A stretch of 53,550 bases of DNA from Sphaerisporangium rufum (GTDB taxonomy: Bacteria; Actinomycetota; Actinomycetes; Streptosporangiales; Streptosporangiaceae): NCBI RefSeq assembly GCF_016863395.1, contig NZ_BOOU01000033.1, forward strand, positions 1 to 53,550, given 5' to 3'. Under the pieces are notes generated by a model, which searched no databases, was not told the origin of the DNA, and was given only the letters and a program-made list of their open reading frames with translations. Every line of letters starts with the position of its first letter. Within the stretch, counting starts at the first letter, position 1. A program made the position numbers and the translations under genes. Positions 30,643 through 38,249 of the stretch are shown piece by piece.

Positions 30643-32703
30643 TTGCGCGTCCTGGCCGTCGTCCCCGCCCGCGGTGGTTCCGTGGGCGTCCCGTTGAAGA
30701 ACCTCGCGACGGTGGGCGGCACGCCCCTGGTGGCGCGGGCGGTCGCCTCCTGCGCGGCGGCCCGGCTGGTGGACCGGGTGGTGGTGAGCACCGACCACCC
30801 GGACATCGCCGCGGCCGCCGCGGCGGCCGGCGCGCGGATCGTCCACCGCCCCGCCGAGCTGAGCGGCGGCGCCGCCTCCAGCGAGTCGGCGGTGCTGCAC
30901 GCGCTCGAGCAGGCCGGCGGCGACCCCGAGGTGGTCGTCCTGGTGCAGTGCACCAGCGCCTTCATCGACCCGGCCGATCTGGACGCCGCGGTCGCCCGGG
31001 TGCTCGACGGCGGCGCCGACGTGGTGTTCTCCGGCCTGCCCATTCACGAGTTCGTCTGGGCCGCCGGCGGCGAGGGGGTGCGCGGGGTGAACCACGATCC
31101 GGCCGGCCGGCCGCGCCGGCAGGACCGCGACCCCGAGTACCGCGAGACCGGCGCCTTCTACGCCATGCGCACCGCCGGGCTGCGCGAGCACGGCCACCGG
31201 TTCTTCGGCACGGTCGCGGTGCAGCCGGTGCCCGCCCGGCACGCCGTCGAGGTGGACACCCACGAGGACCTGGAGATCGCCCGGGCGCTGGCCCCGTTCG
31301 CCGACCGGCCCGGCCCGCTGGACGTGGACGCCGTGGTCACCGACTTCGACGGCGTGCACACCGACGACCTTGTCTACGTGGACTCCGACGGCCGCGAGAT
31401 GGTCGCGGTGAGCCGGTCGGACGGGCTCGGCGTCGCCATGCTGAGGCGGTCCGGCATCAAGATCCTGGTGCTGTCCACCGAGCGCAACCCCGTGGTGGCC
31501 GCCCGGGCGCGCAAGCTCGGCGTCCCGGTGCTGCAGGGGCTGTCGGCCAAGGTGACCGCGCTGCGCGACTGGCTCGGCATCGAAGGGCTGGACCCGGCCC
31601 GGGTGGCCTACGTGGGCAACGACCTCAACGACCTCGGGTGCATGGAGATGGTCGGCTGGCCGGTCGCCGTTCCCGACGCGCATCCGCGCGTCCGGGCCGC
31701 CGCCCGGGTGGTGCTCTCCCACCGGGGCGGCGCGGGCGCCGTCCGCGAGCTGTGCGACCGGGTGCTGGCCGCCCGCCCGGCCGGCGCCGAGCCGCCGGTG
31801 GCCGGCCCGCGGACCGCGCTGCGGGTCAAGGACGCCCCGGTCGAGATCGGGCGGCACCTGGTCGGGCCCGGCGAGCCGGTGTACGTGATCGGCGAGATCG
31901 GCATCAACCACAACGGCGACCTGGACATCGCCCGCCGGCTGATCGACGTGGCGGCCGACGCCGGCTGCCAGGCGGTGAAGTTCCAGAAGCGCACGCCGGA
32001 CATCGCGGTGCCCGCCCACCAGCGCGACCAGATCCGGCAGACGCCGTGGGGCGAGATGACCTACCTGGAGTACAAGCACCGGGTGGAGTTCGGCGCCGAC
32101 GAGTACCGGCAGATCGCCAAGTACTGCGCGGAGCGCGGCCTGGACTGGTTCGCCTCGCCGTGGGACGTCCCGTCGGTGGACTTCCTGGAGGAGATGGACG
32201 TCGTGGCGCACAAGGTGGCCTCGGCGAGCGTGACCGACCGCGAGCTGCTGCGCCGCCTGGCCGCCACCGGCAAGCCGATCATCCTGTCCACCGGCATGTC
32301 GACCCTGGAGGAGATCGACGAGGCGGTGGACGTCCTCGGCACCCGCAACCTGGTGATCATGCACGCCACCTCCACCTACCCGCTGCCGCCGGAGGAGGCC
32401 AACCTCCGCACGATCACCACCCTGCGGGACCGCTACGGCGTCCCGGTCGGCTACTCCGGTCACGAGCGCGGCCTGCAGATCTCGCTGGCCGCCGTCACGC
32501 TCGGCGCGGTCACCGTCGAGCGGCACATCACCCTGGACCGCACGATGTGGGGGTCCGACCACGCCGCGTCGCTGGAGCCGAGCGGCCTCGCGCACCTGGT
32601 CCGGGACATCCGCGTCATCGAGTCCGCCCTCGGCGACGGCGTCAAGCGGGTGTTCCCCGGCGAAGAGGCGCCCAAGGCCCGGCTGCGCCGGGTCACCGTC
32701 TGA
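30643..32703 (+). CDS. Trifunctional nonulosonate enzyme: cytidylyltransferase-HAD phosphatase-NeuB synthase
   Basis: A single 686-residue frame holds three enzyme domains in order. Residues 1-225 are a CMP-sialate cytidylyltransferase (VVPARGGSVGVPLKNL, QCTSAFIDPADL, ETGAFYAM). Residues 226-380 are a KdsC-like HAD phosphatase (DFDGVHTDD nucleophile motif, VLSTERN, YVGNDLNDLG). Residues 400-686 are a NeuB-type synthase (GEIGINHNGDLDIAR, KFQKRTPDI, SPWDVPSVDFLEE, KVASASVTDRELL, STGMSTLEEIDEAV, HATSTYPLPPEEANL, YSGHERG). It stops at KRVFPGEEAPKARLRRV and lacks the C-terminal SAF domain of classical NeuB. Start TTG 30643 is chosen because AAGGAG at 30632-30637 is spaced 5 nt from it and the cytidylyltransferase motif begins there. 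I infer synthesis of CMP-activated Kdn or a sialate. Confidence 0.9.
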   Translation: MRVLAVVPARGGSVGVPLKNLATVGGTPLVARAVASCAAARLVDRVVVSTDHPDIAAAAAAAGARIVHRPAELSGGAASSESAVLHALEQAGGDPEVVVLVQCTSAFIDPADLDAAVARVLDGGADVVFSGLPIHEFVWAAGGEGVRGVNHDPAGRPRRQDRDPEYRETGAFYAMRTAGLREHGHRFFGTVAVQPVPARHAVEVDTHEDLEIARALAPFADRPGPLDVDAVVTDFDGVHTDDLVYVDSDGREMVAVSRSDGLGVAMLRRSGIKILVLSTERNPVVAARARKLGVPVLQGLSAKVTALRDWLGIEGLDPARVAYVGNDLNDLGCMEMVGWPVAVPDAHPRVRAAARVVLSHRGGAGAVRELCDRVLAARPAGAEPPVAGPRTALRVKDAPVEIGRHLVGPGEPVYVIGEIGINHNGDLDIARRLIDVAADAGCQAVKFQKRTPDIAVPAHQRDQIRQTPWGEMTYLEYKHRVEFGADEYRQIAKYCAERGLDWFASPWDVPSVDFLEEMDVVAHKVASASVTDRELLRRLAATGKPIILSTGMSTLEEIDEAVDVLGTRNLVIMHATSTYPLPPEEANLRTITTLRDRYGVPVGYSGHERGLQISLAAVTLGAVTVERHITLDRTMWGSDHAASLEPSGLAHLVRDIRVIESALGDGVKRVFPGEEAPKARLRRVTV

Positions 32704-32716
32704 CCGGCCGGCAAAG

Positions 32717-33685
32717 GTGACAGTGATCACGCTGTCGGTCGTCGTGCCGGTGCGCGACGCCGGCCCCTACATCGGTGACGCGCTGGCGTCGCTGCGCCGC
32801 AACGCCCGGCCGGACTTCGAGTTCGTCGTGGTGGACGACGGCTCGGCGGACGACACCCCGCAGGTCATCGAGGACTTCCGCGACCTGCTGCCCGGGCTCA
32901 CCGTGCTGCGCAACGGCGCCCCGGCCGGGCTGGCCGACGCCCGCAACCTGGGGCTGTCGCTGGCGTCCGGGCGGTACGTGACGTTCCTGGACGGGGACGA
33001 CTGGCTGGCCCCGGGCTACCTGGACGATCTGGTGGCCGCGATCGACGGGCTCGGTGTCGACTTCGTCCGGGTGGACCACGTGCAGGTGGAGGGCCGCAAA
33101 CGGGTCGTGCACCGCGCGCCGGAGGCCCGCCGCGGCGCGGTGCTGAAGCCGCGGGACGGCATCCTGCCCGCCGGCTCGCGCACCATGGTCGACTATCCCT
33201 ACGCCTGGGCCGGCATCTACCGGCGCGAGCTCGGCGAGCTGCTGGCCTTCCCCGGGCACCTGCACACCGCCGAGGACCGCCCGTGGATCTGGCGGCTGCA
33301 CCGGGAGGCGGCCTCGTTCGCCGTCGTCTCGCTGGCCGGCGTCTTCTACCGGCGGCTGGTGCCCTCGTCGCTGACCCAGATCGGCGACGAGCGGCAGCTG
33401 CACTTCTTCGACGCGTTCGACCTGGTCTTCGCGCAGCTGGACAACGAGCGCGACCTGCTGCCCAAGGCGGTCCGCACGTTCTGCGCGCTGCTGGCCCACC
33501 ATCTGGAGCTCGGCGACCGTCTCGCGCCGGAGCTGCGGGATCGGTTCGCCGCGCGCGGGCGGGCGATGCTCGCCGGGCTGCCGGCCGCCCTGGTGGCCGA
33601 GTCCGGCCTTGACCCCGAGCGGGCGGCGGCGCTGCGCCCGCTGCTCCCCCGCCATCTCGTCCCGCCTACGGAGCCCGCCCGGTGA
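32717..33685 (+). CDS. Family 2 glycosyltransferase
   Basis: The 322-residue protein has a GT-A fold N-terminus (LSVVVPVRDAGPYIGDALAS), a nucleotide-binding DDGSADDT at 40-47 and a DGDDW metal-binding motif at about 92-96. The rest resembles the glycosyltransferases of poly-nonulosonate and teichoic-acid loci (YAWAGIYRRELGELL, AEDRPWIWRLHREA). It lies 13 bp after the trifunctional enzyme and overlaps the next gene by 4 bp. A role in starting or elongating a surface glycan is inferred. GTG at 32723, with AAAGG 5 nt upstream, is a better-spaced start than GTG 32717. Confidence 0.87.
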   Translation: MTVITLSVVVPVRDAGPYIGDALASLRRNARPDFEFVVVDDGSADDTPQVIEDFRDLLPGLTVLRNGAPAGLADARNLGLSLASGRYVTFLDGDDWLAPGYLDDLVAAIDGLGVDFVRVDHVQVEGRKRVVHRAPEARRGAVLKPRDGILPAGSRTMVDYPYAWAGIYRRELGELLAFPGHLHTAEDRPWIWRLHREAASFAVVSLAGVFYRRLVPSSLTQIGDERQLHFFDAFDLVFAQLDNERDLLPKAVRTFCALLAHHLELGDRLAPELRDRFAARGRAMLAGLPAALVAESGLDPERAAALRPLLPRHLVPPTEPAR

Positions 33686-35013
33686 CCCAGATCTTCTACG
33701 GCTCGACCCTGTTCGGGGCGATGACCCTGGCCGCCGCGATCGACGCGGGCGCGTTCGGGCCGCGGACCGGCCGGCGCGTCCTGCTGGTGTCGAACAACGC
33801 CGCCATCCCGGAGATCACCCCCGCGCTGGACGAGGCTCCCGGCTTCGCGGCGCTGCGCGACCGCTTCGACGAGGTGCGGTCGTGGAACGACCTCGTCGCG
33901 CCGCTGCATCCGTCGGACTGGAAGGCGCGCATCGTCGAGGTGCCGATGCTGTCGCGGCTGCTGCGCACCTGGCTGGCGCTGGAGGAGGACCCGGCCGAGC
34001 TGGTCCTGGAGTCGGTCGCGGTGCCACCGGCCCGGACGATCGGCGCGCTGGTCCGCGACTGCCCGATCACCGTGTACTCCGACGGGCTGATGAGTTACGG
34101 GCCCACCCGAGATCCGCTTCCGCTGGAGATAGCCGGGCGGATCACCCGGTTGCTGCATCTGGACCTGGTGCCCGGGCTGGCGCCGCTGCTGCTGCGCGAG
34201 GCCGGGGTCGCGCACGAGGTGGTGCCGCGGGAGGCGTTCCGCCGCCTGGCCGCCGCCCTTCCGGTGCCCGGCGGGCCGCGGACGCCGGCCGGAGCGGCCC
34301 TCAGGCCCGCCGGTGACGCCGGTGACGCCGGTGACGCCGGTGACGCCGGTGACGCCATGATCCTCGGCCAGTACCTGTCCGCGCTGGAGATCCTCTCCGC
34401 CGAGGAGGAGGCGCGGCTGCACGAGGACATGCTCCAGGCCCTGGCCGCGCGCGGGCACACCCGCGTGGTGTTCAAGCCGCATCCGGCCGCCGGCCGCCGG
34501 CACGCCCGCGAGCTGCGGGCCGCCGCCGCCCGGCTCGGCGTGCAGCTGGCCGTCGCCGGGGAGACGGTGCCCGCGGAGGCCTGCTTCCAGGCGCTGCGTC
34601 CCTCGCTGGTCGTCGGGTGCTTCTCCACGGCGCTCGCCACCGCGCGCCGCTTCTACGGGATCCCGGTGGCCACCATGGGCTGCCCGGCGGTGCTCGACCG
34701 GCTGTCCCCCTACGAGAACGGCAACCGGATCCCGGCGACCATCGTGGCGGCCACCGTGCCCCGGCTGGGCACCGACGGCTCGATCACCGATCCGCCGCCG
34801 GTGGATCTGGCGGCCCTGGTCACCGCGGTGGCGTACTGCATGCAGCCCAAGGCGCACCCGGACCTGAAGGAGGCGGCCGCGGCCTACCTGGCCGGGCCCG
34901 GCGCCGACCCGCGCTACTTCCGCAACCGGCGCCTGGCCGCGGCCGGCCTGGCCGCCGAGCCCCGGCCGGCCGGGCGGCTCATCGGCCGGCTGCGCCGCAC
35001 GCTGGCCCGCTGA
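33682..35013 (+). CDS. Polysialyltransferase-like glycosyltransferase
   Basis: The 443-residue protein starts MTQIFYGSTLFGAMTLAAAI and its fold and order of motifs (VLLVSNNAAIPE, ITVYSDGLMSYGPTR, LVVGCFSTALATARRFYG, VFKPHPAAGRR) resemble the bacterial polysialyltransferase family PF07388. The H-P in FKPHP and the S-T in FSTAL are typical. It would polymerise the CMP-activated nonulosonate made by the fused enzyme upstream. It overlaps the GT2 gene by GTGA. A 9-bp unit repeated five times encodes GDAGDAGDAGDAGDA near residue 211-225. No transmembrane segment is present, as in other polysialyltransferases. Confidence 0.82.
   Translation: MTQIFYGSTLFGAMTLAAAIDAGAFGPRTGRRVLLVSNNAAIPEITPALDEAPGFAALRDRFDEVRSWNDLVAPLHPSDWKARIVEVPMLSRLLRTWLALEEDPAELVLESVAVPPARTIGALVRDCPITVYSDGLMSYGPTRDPLPLEIAGRITRLLHLDLVPGLAPLLLREAGVAHEVVPREAFRRLAAALPVPGGPRTPAGAALRPAGDAGDAGDAGDAGDAMILGQYLSALEILSAEEEARLHEDMLQALAARGHTRVVFKPHPAAGRRHARELRAAAARLGVQLAVAGETVPAEACFQALRPSLVVGCFSTALATARRFYGIPVATMGCPAVLDRLSPYENGNRIPATIVAATVPRLGTDGSITDPPPVDLAALVTAVAYCMQPKAHPDLKEAAAAYLAGPGADPRYFRNRRLAAAGLAAEPRPAGRLIGRLRRTLAR
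34312..34356 (+). repeat. Five tandem copies of GGTGACGCC
   Basis: Perfect 9-bp units at 34312, 34321, 34330, 34339 and 34348, each reading Gly-Asp-Ala in frame. Copy-number changes would keep frame and alter a flexible linker in the polysialyltransferase-like protein. Confidence 0.9.
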
Positions 35014-35023
35014 ACGCTCAGCG
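35008..35023. terminator. Short hairpin containing both convergent stop codons
   Basis: CGCTGA-ACGC-TCAGCG is a 6-bp stem with a 4-nt loop spanning the stops of the polysialyltransferase-like gene (plus) and the DUF6716-like gene (minus), which end only 4 bp apart. It is short, so its function as a bidirectional terminator is uncertain. Confidence 0.4.
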
Positions 35024-36232
35024 CAGCCGGTCCAGGTAGCGGCGGGCCCGGCGCCTGGCCCGCCGGCCGGCCCGCAGCACCGAGGGCGGCACCTCCAGCC
35101 GCAGCCGGGCGCGGCGGCGGGCGGCGGCGTGCTCGGGCCCGTCCAGCAGCGACCGCGCCACCGCGGGCTCGCCGGCGGCGGCCGCGTCCACCAGGGCGAC
35201 CAGCCGGCGGGCCCAGTCGCTGCCGGCGGGGTCGTGGAAGTAGTTGGCCGCGCACCACTCGGGCACCGGATGCCGGAAGTCGCCGCGCGCCAGGTCCTCC
35301 AGCGTGCCCAGGCAGCCGCTGCCCTCGAACACCAGGTTGATCATCTCCGCGCTGACACCGAAGTCGGCGAGCACCAGCAGCGGGACCCCCGCGGTGATGG
35401 CCTCCAGCGCGGCGGTCGAGCTGACGGTGACGAACGCCGCGGCGTGCGCCAGGTGGTCGCGCATCGCCCCGCCGGCGAACCGGACCGCGTCCGGCCGCAC
35501 CAGGCCGGCCTCGGCCAGCGAGCGCCACAGCCGCGCGTAGTGGTGGCGTTCGGTGTGGGTCTGCCGCTCGTGTTCCAGGGCGCGGACCTTGACCACGACG
35601 TCCAGGTCGGGCCGGGCGCCGGCCAGCCGGGCCAGCGCGAGCAGTACCGCCTCGCGCTCCTCGCGCCGGCGCGGCACCTTGGCCTGGGTGGCGAACACCA
35701 CCCGGCGCCGCTCCCCCGCCGCCGGCGCGGGCGCCGGGTCGAGGAACGGCAGCCGGGCGAGCGCGGTGGCCGCGGTCACCCCGAGCTCGGCGCCCAGCCG
35801 GGAGAACTCGGCGACCTCGCGCCCGCTGTGCACCACCAGCAGGTCGCAGCCGCTGCGGTACAGCCACGCCTTCTCGGTGGCCGGCACCGAGATGCCGGGC
35901 AGGCCGGACAGCAGGACCGGCCGGGGCCGCAGCCGGCCGAAGACCTCCGCCGCCAGCACGTCCACCACCGGCCCGGTACAGGCCAGCAGCACCGCCCGCG
36001 GCGCGGTGCGCGCGGCCAGCCGGCGCAGCTCGCGCACCGGCAGCACCGGCGGCGGCGCGCCGGCCGCGGCGCCGGTCCCGGCGACGGCGGCGGATATCTG
36101 GCCGGCCGACGGAGTGATCGGGGTGCGCACGACCGCGAGGGTGGCGGTCCAGCCGGCGGGCAGCCGGTCGACGAGGCCGGCCGCCCATTTCAGGTAGGAG
36201 TCGGAGTCCGCCACCGCGAGGACACGGGTCAA
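35018..36232 (-). CDS. Putative glycosyltransferase (DUF6716-like)
   Basis: The 404-residue protein begins LTRVLAVADSDSYLKWAAGL and has alternating strands and helices with SGLPGISVPATEKAWLYRSG, VVHSGREVAEFSRLG, VVFATQAKVPRRREER and FVTVSSTAALEAITAGVPLL, a GT-B-like layout. It matches what I remember as the DUF6716 putative glycosyltransferase of actinobacterial sialic-acid loci. TTG 36230-36232 is the chosen start: its TTGA shares 4 bp with the upstream gene's TGA, a coupling like the GTGA overlaps elsewhere. A much longer upstream frame is rejected. The sugar donor is unknown, perhaps a CMP-nonulosonate. Confidence 0.75.
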   Translation of the reverse strand: MTRVLAVADSDSYLKWAAGLVDRLPAGWTATLAVVRTPITPSAGQISAAVAGTGAAAGAPPPVLPVRELRRLAARTAPRAVLLACTGPVVDVLAAEVFGRLRPRPVLLSGLPGISVPATEKAWLYRSGCDLLVVHSGREVAEFSRLGAELGVTAATALARLPFLDPAPAPAAGERRRVVFATQAKVPRRREEREAVLLALARLAGARPDLDVVVKVRALEHERQTHTERHHYARLWRSLAEAGLVRPDAVRFAGGAMRDHLAHAAAFVTVSSTAALEAITAGVPLLVLADFGVSAEMINLVFEGSGCLGTLEDLARGDFRHPVPEWCAANYFHDPAGSDWARRLVALVDAAAAGEPAVARSLLDGPEHAAARRRARLRLEVPPSVLRAGRRARRRARRYLDRLR

Positions 36233-37209
36233 GGAGAGGGCCTTTCGAGTGCGAATATCTGCAGATGCGAGCGGAGGGAGCCGGGCGCCGACGCCGTCCA
36301 CCAGTCGTCGGGCACCTCCACCGCCTGGACGGGCACCCCGCGCCCGGCCAGCAGCACGCGCAGCGAGGTGACGGCGGTGGAGGGCAGGCTGAGCACGCGC
36401 TGCCCGGGGCCGAGACCGCGCAGGGTCATCTCGACCGGCGCGCGGCCGTCGTAGACGGTGACCCCCGGATGCGCGCGCACCTTCTCCAGATCGCGAGGAT
36501 CTTCGCGCCGGTGCGGGTAGTAGGCGAGCGGGACGCCCAGCGCGAACAGCCACGACAGGTAGCGGTCGCGGTGGATGAGCCCGTCGCGGACCAGCGAGGT
36601 GCCGAGGACCACCGTGCTCTCCGCGGGACGCGGGTGCCCGGCGGCCGGCCGCCCGCGCAGCCAGGGGAAGTCGTGCCGCACCAGCTCGGCGCCGGTCGCG
36701 CGGACCGCGGCGGCGAGCGGTGCGGGCACGGGAAGCGCGGTGAAGAAGGTCAGCCGGCCGGCGCGGGCGGCGGCGCGCAGGCGCAGCCCGGCGGCGGCGC
36801 CGAGCATCCGCCGGGGCCGGGACGGGACGGCGCGGGCGCGCACCAGCGGGGTGCCGGGCCGCGAGGTGAGCAGTTCCAGCAGCCGGACGGTGGCGAGCCC
36901 GTCGTCGACCACCACCGTGCGGGCGGGCGCGGCCACCAGCGCGGCGAGCTGCGCCCGGCCGGAGAAGGCGTCGCCGAGCACCCAGGTCGCCCGGCGAGGC
37001 GGCCGCAGCGCGCCGGCGGTCTCGATGGTGAGGCCGGCGGGCAGGCCGAGCGCCGCCAGCTCGGCGCCGGTGGTGTTCAGCGCGGGCAGCCCGGCGCGGG
37101 CCAGCACCCGCACGCCGGGGCCGAGCAGCCCGGCGTGCCGCGCCTCGACGGCGCAGAGCAGCTGGAGCGGCGACTCCACCCAGGCGACGGCCGATCCTTG
37201 CTCCCGCAC
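36229..37209 (-). CDS. Putative sialyltransferase-like glycosyltransferase (GT52-like)
   Basis: The chosen GTG at 37209 gives 326 residues. It starts with VAWVESPLQLLCAVEARHA, which resembles the ESPLQLL-NA-E opening of GT52 lipooligosaccharide sialyltransferase-like proteins. Later segments are VVVDDGLATVRLLE, VVLGTSLVRDGLIHRDRYLSWL and RVLSLPSTAVTSLRVLL, typical of CMP-sialate-using GT-B enzymes. It overlaps the DUF6716-like gene by TTGA and faces a gene-poor region upstream. A direct function in attaching the nonulosonate to its acceptor or primer is possible. The upstream in-frame ATG at 37323 adds a basic, non-conserved-looking segment and is less likely. Confidence 0.68.
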   Translation of the reverse strand: MREQGSAVAWVESPLQLLCAVEARHAGLLGPGVRVLARAGLPALNTTGAELAALGLPAGLTIETAGALRPPRRATWVLGDAFSGRAQLAALVAAPARTVVVDDGLATVRLLELLTSRPGTPLVRARAVPSRPRRMLGAAAGLRLRAAARAGRLTFFTALPVPAPLAAAVRATGAELVRHDFPWLRGRPAAGHPRPAESTVVLGTSLVRDGLIHRDRYLSWLFALGVPLAYYPHRREDPRDLEKVRAHPGVTVYDGRAPVEMTLRGLGPGQRVLSLPSTAVTSLRVLLAGRGVPVQAVEVPDDWWTASAPGSLRSHLQIFALERPSP

Positions 37210-37962
37210 CCGGCCTCGACCGTTCCTCTCCGCGCTGCTCGGGCTGCCCGGGCAACCGACACTTCCACGACCCGAGCACCGTAGCGACGGGACCCGACGC
37301 GTCGGGTAACGGCCGGTGAACACCCGGCGACGCCACCCGCCCGGCCGGTGAACGGCGCCGGGCGGGCCCAGGTGTGCGCGGCGGAGGCACTACGCCTGCC
37401 GCCGGGCGGGCGGCCGGCCGGGGCCCGGCCGCGTGCGGCGGGCGGCGGGCGGCGGGCGGCGGGCGGAGGCACGACGCCTGCCGCGCCGGACGCCGCACTA
37501 AAGGCGGCGATTTCCATCGGCGGCGGCGGAATCGGCCGCGGTGCCCGGCGTGTGCGGCGGCGGAATGACCAGCCGGGCGGCGCCCGGTAACCGGCAATGT
37601 AAAGGAGTCCTGCGGTAGATCGAATATGACCGGTGAAATGTCCGGGCGCGGCGGGGAAATCGGCGCCGGCCGGCCCCCGTCCGCCGCCGGCCGGCCGGCG
37701 CAACAAGCCCGGCCGGGCCGGGCCCACGACCCGGTGAGGTCAGGCCGGAACGGCACTTGTGGCCATTTGACAACACCCGTAACACTGGCCACGAATAATC
37801 ACTTGAGAGGTGGTCCGTAACTGGGCACGGATCCGGGTAGCCGGAAGGCGACGCTCGGCCCTTACCCTGGTCAAGGCGGGTAAACCCGCAGGTGCACACG
37901 CAACCGCACCCCTGGCGGGCCTCCGGTCCGAAAACCCCGGCGTTATAGGCGTTTTGTCGTGT
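37210..37962. other. Gene-free, repeat-rich interval
   Basis: No coding region is convincing in this stretch of over 700 bp. It contains two 22-bp near-identical copies (37381-37402 and 37463-37484, one mismatch) that each fold on themselves, four tandem GGCGGGC units (37437-37464), a further GC-skewed purine-rich part to about 37580 and a TTGACA hexamer at 37767-37772 without a good -10. Frames that cross it have no start site or protein-like composition. It includes the promoter side of the GT52-like gene. Confidence 0.55.
37381..37484. repeat. 22-bp direct repeat pair with GGCGGGC tandem array between
   Basis: Copies at 37381-37402 and 37463-37484 share 21 of 22 bases and begin GCGGAGGCAC. 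Each carries an imperfect inverted repeat (GCGGAGGC ... GCCTGCCGC). Between them, (GGCGGGC)4 lies at 37437-37464. Confidence 0.85.
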
Positions 37963-37991
37963 TTGCATCCGTTTGTCCGATGTATTACTCT
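37963..37991 (+). promoter_or_regulatory. Candidate promoter of the riboswitch-controlled CHAP gene
   Basis: TTGCAT (37963-37968), a 17-bp spacer and TACTCT (37986-37991). Transcription from about 37998 would give a leader of about 250 nt with the whole aptamer inside. Confidence 0.45.
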
Positions 37992-38084
37992 GACTGGACT
38001 CCCAGCACGGGACGCGCCCATTGCCGACTCCCCCGTGCACCAGGAGCACGCGCGGCCGGTCCGCTGCGGAGGGGTCCCTCTCCC

Positions 38085-38232
38085 GCCGAGCCGTGCGACC
38101 GCCGAGTCCGCGCGTCACGCGCGAAGCCGGGGACCCAACTCCTCTGGGGTGAATCAGGAGCGCCGTTCCCACGGGCGCCCCTGTAGGGCGACTTCCAGGC
38201 CCGAACCCGTCAGCTAACCCGGTAGGCGGATT
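38085..38232 (+). ncRNA. c-di-AMP riboswitch (ydaO/yuaA type)
   Basis: The conserved ydaO aptamer pieces are present in order: AGCCGGGGACCCAAC (38125-38139), TGGGGTGAATC (38145-38155), CCCACGGGCGCCC then CCGAACCCGTCAGCTAACC (with the CAGCTAA signature near 38210), and GGTAGGCGG at 38221-38229. The closing helix pairs CCGCC (38099-38103) with GGCGG (38225-38229). The CHAP hydrolase follows 20 nt later. Actinobacterial ydaO riboswitches usually lie before cell-wall hydrolase and resuscitation genes and turn them off when c-di-AMP is high. The exact 5' edge is uncertain. Confidence 0.9.
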
Positions 38233-38249
38233 GGAAGAAGGAGTCCCCT

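Noticed and set aside
37437-37464. (GGCGGGC)4 considered as a CRISPR or transposon end
   Set aside because: There are no spacers and no transposase or terminal inverted repeats; it is a short GC-rich microsatellite.
35018-37792. 924-residue reading of the DUF6716-like gene
   Set aside because: The N-terminal 500 residues are a low-complexity shadow of the GT52-like gene and its upstream gap; the homologous part begins at 36232.
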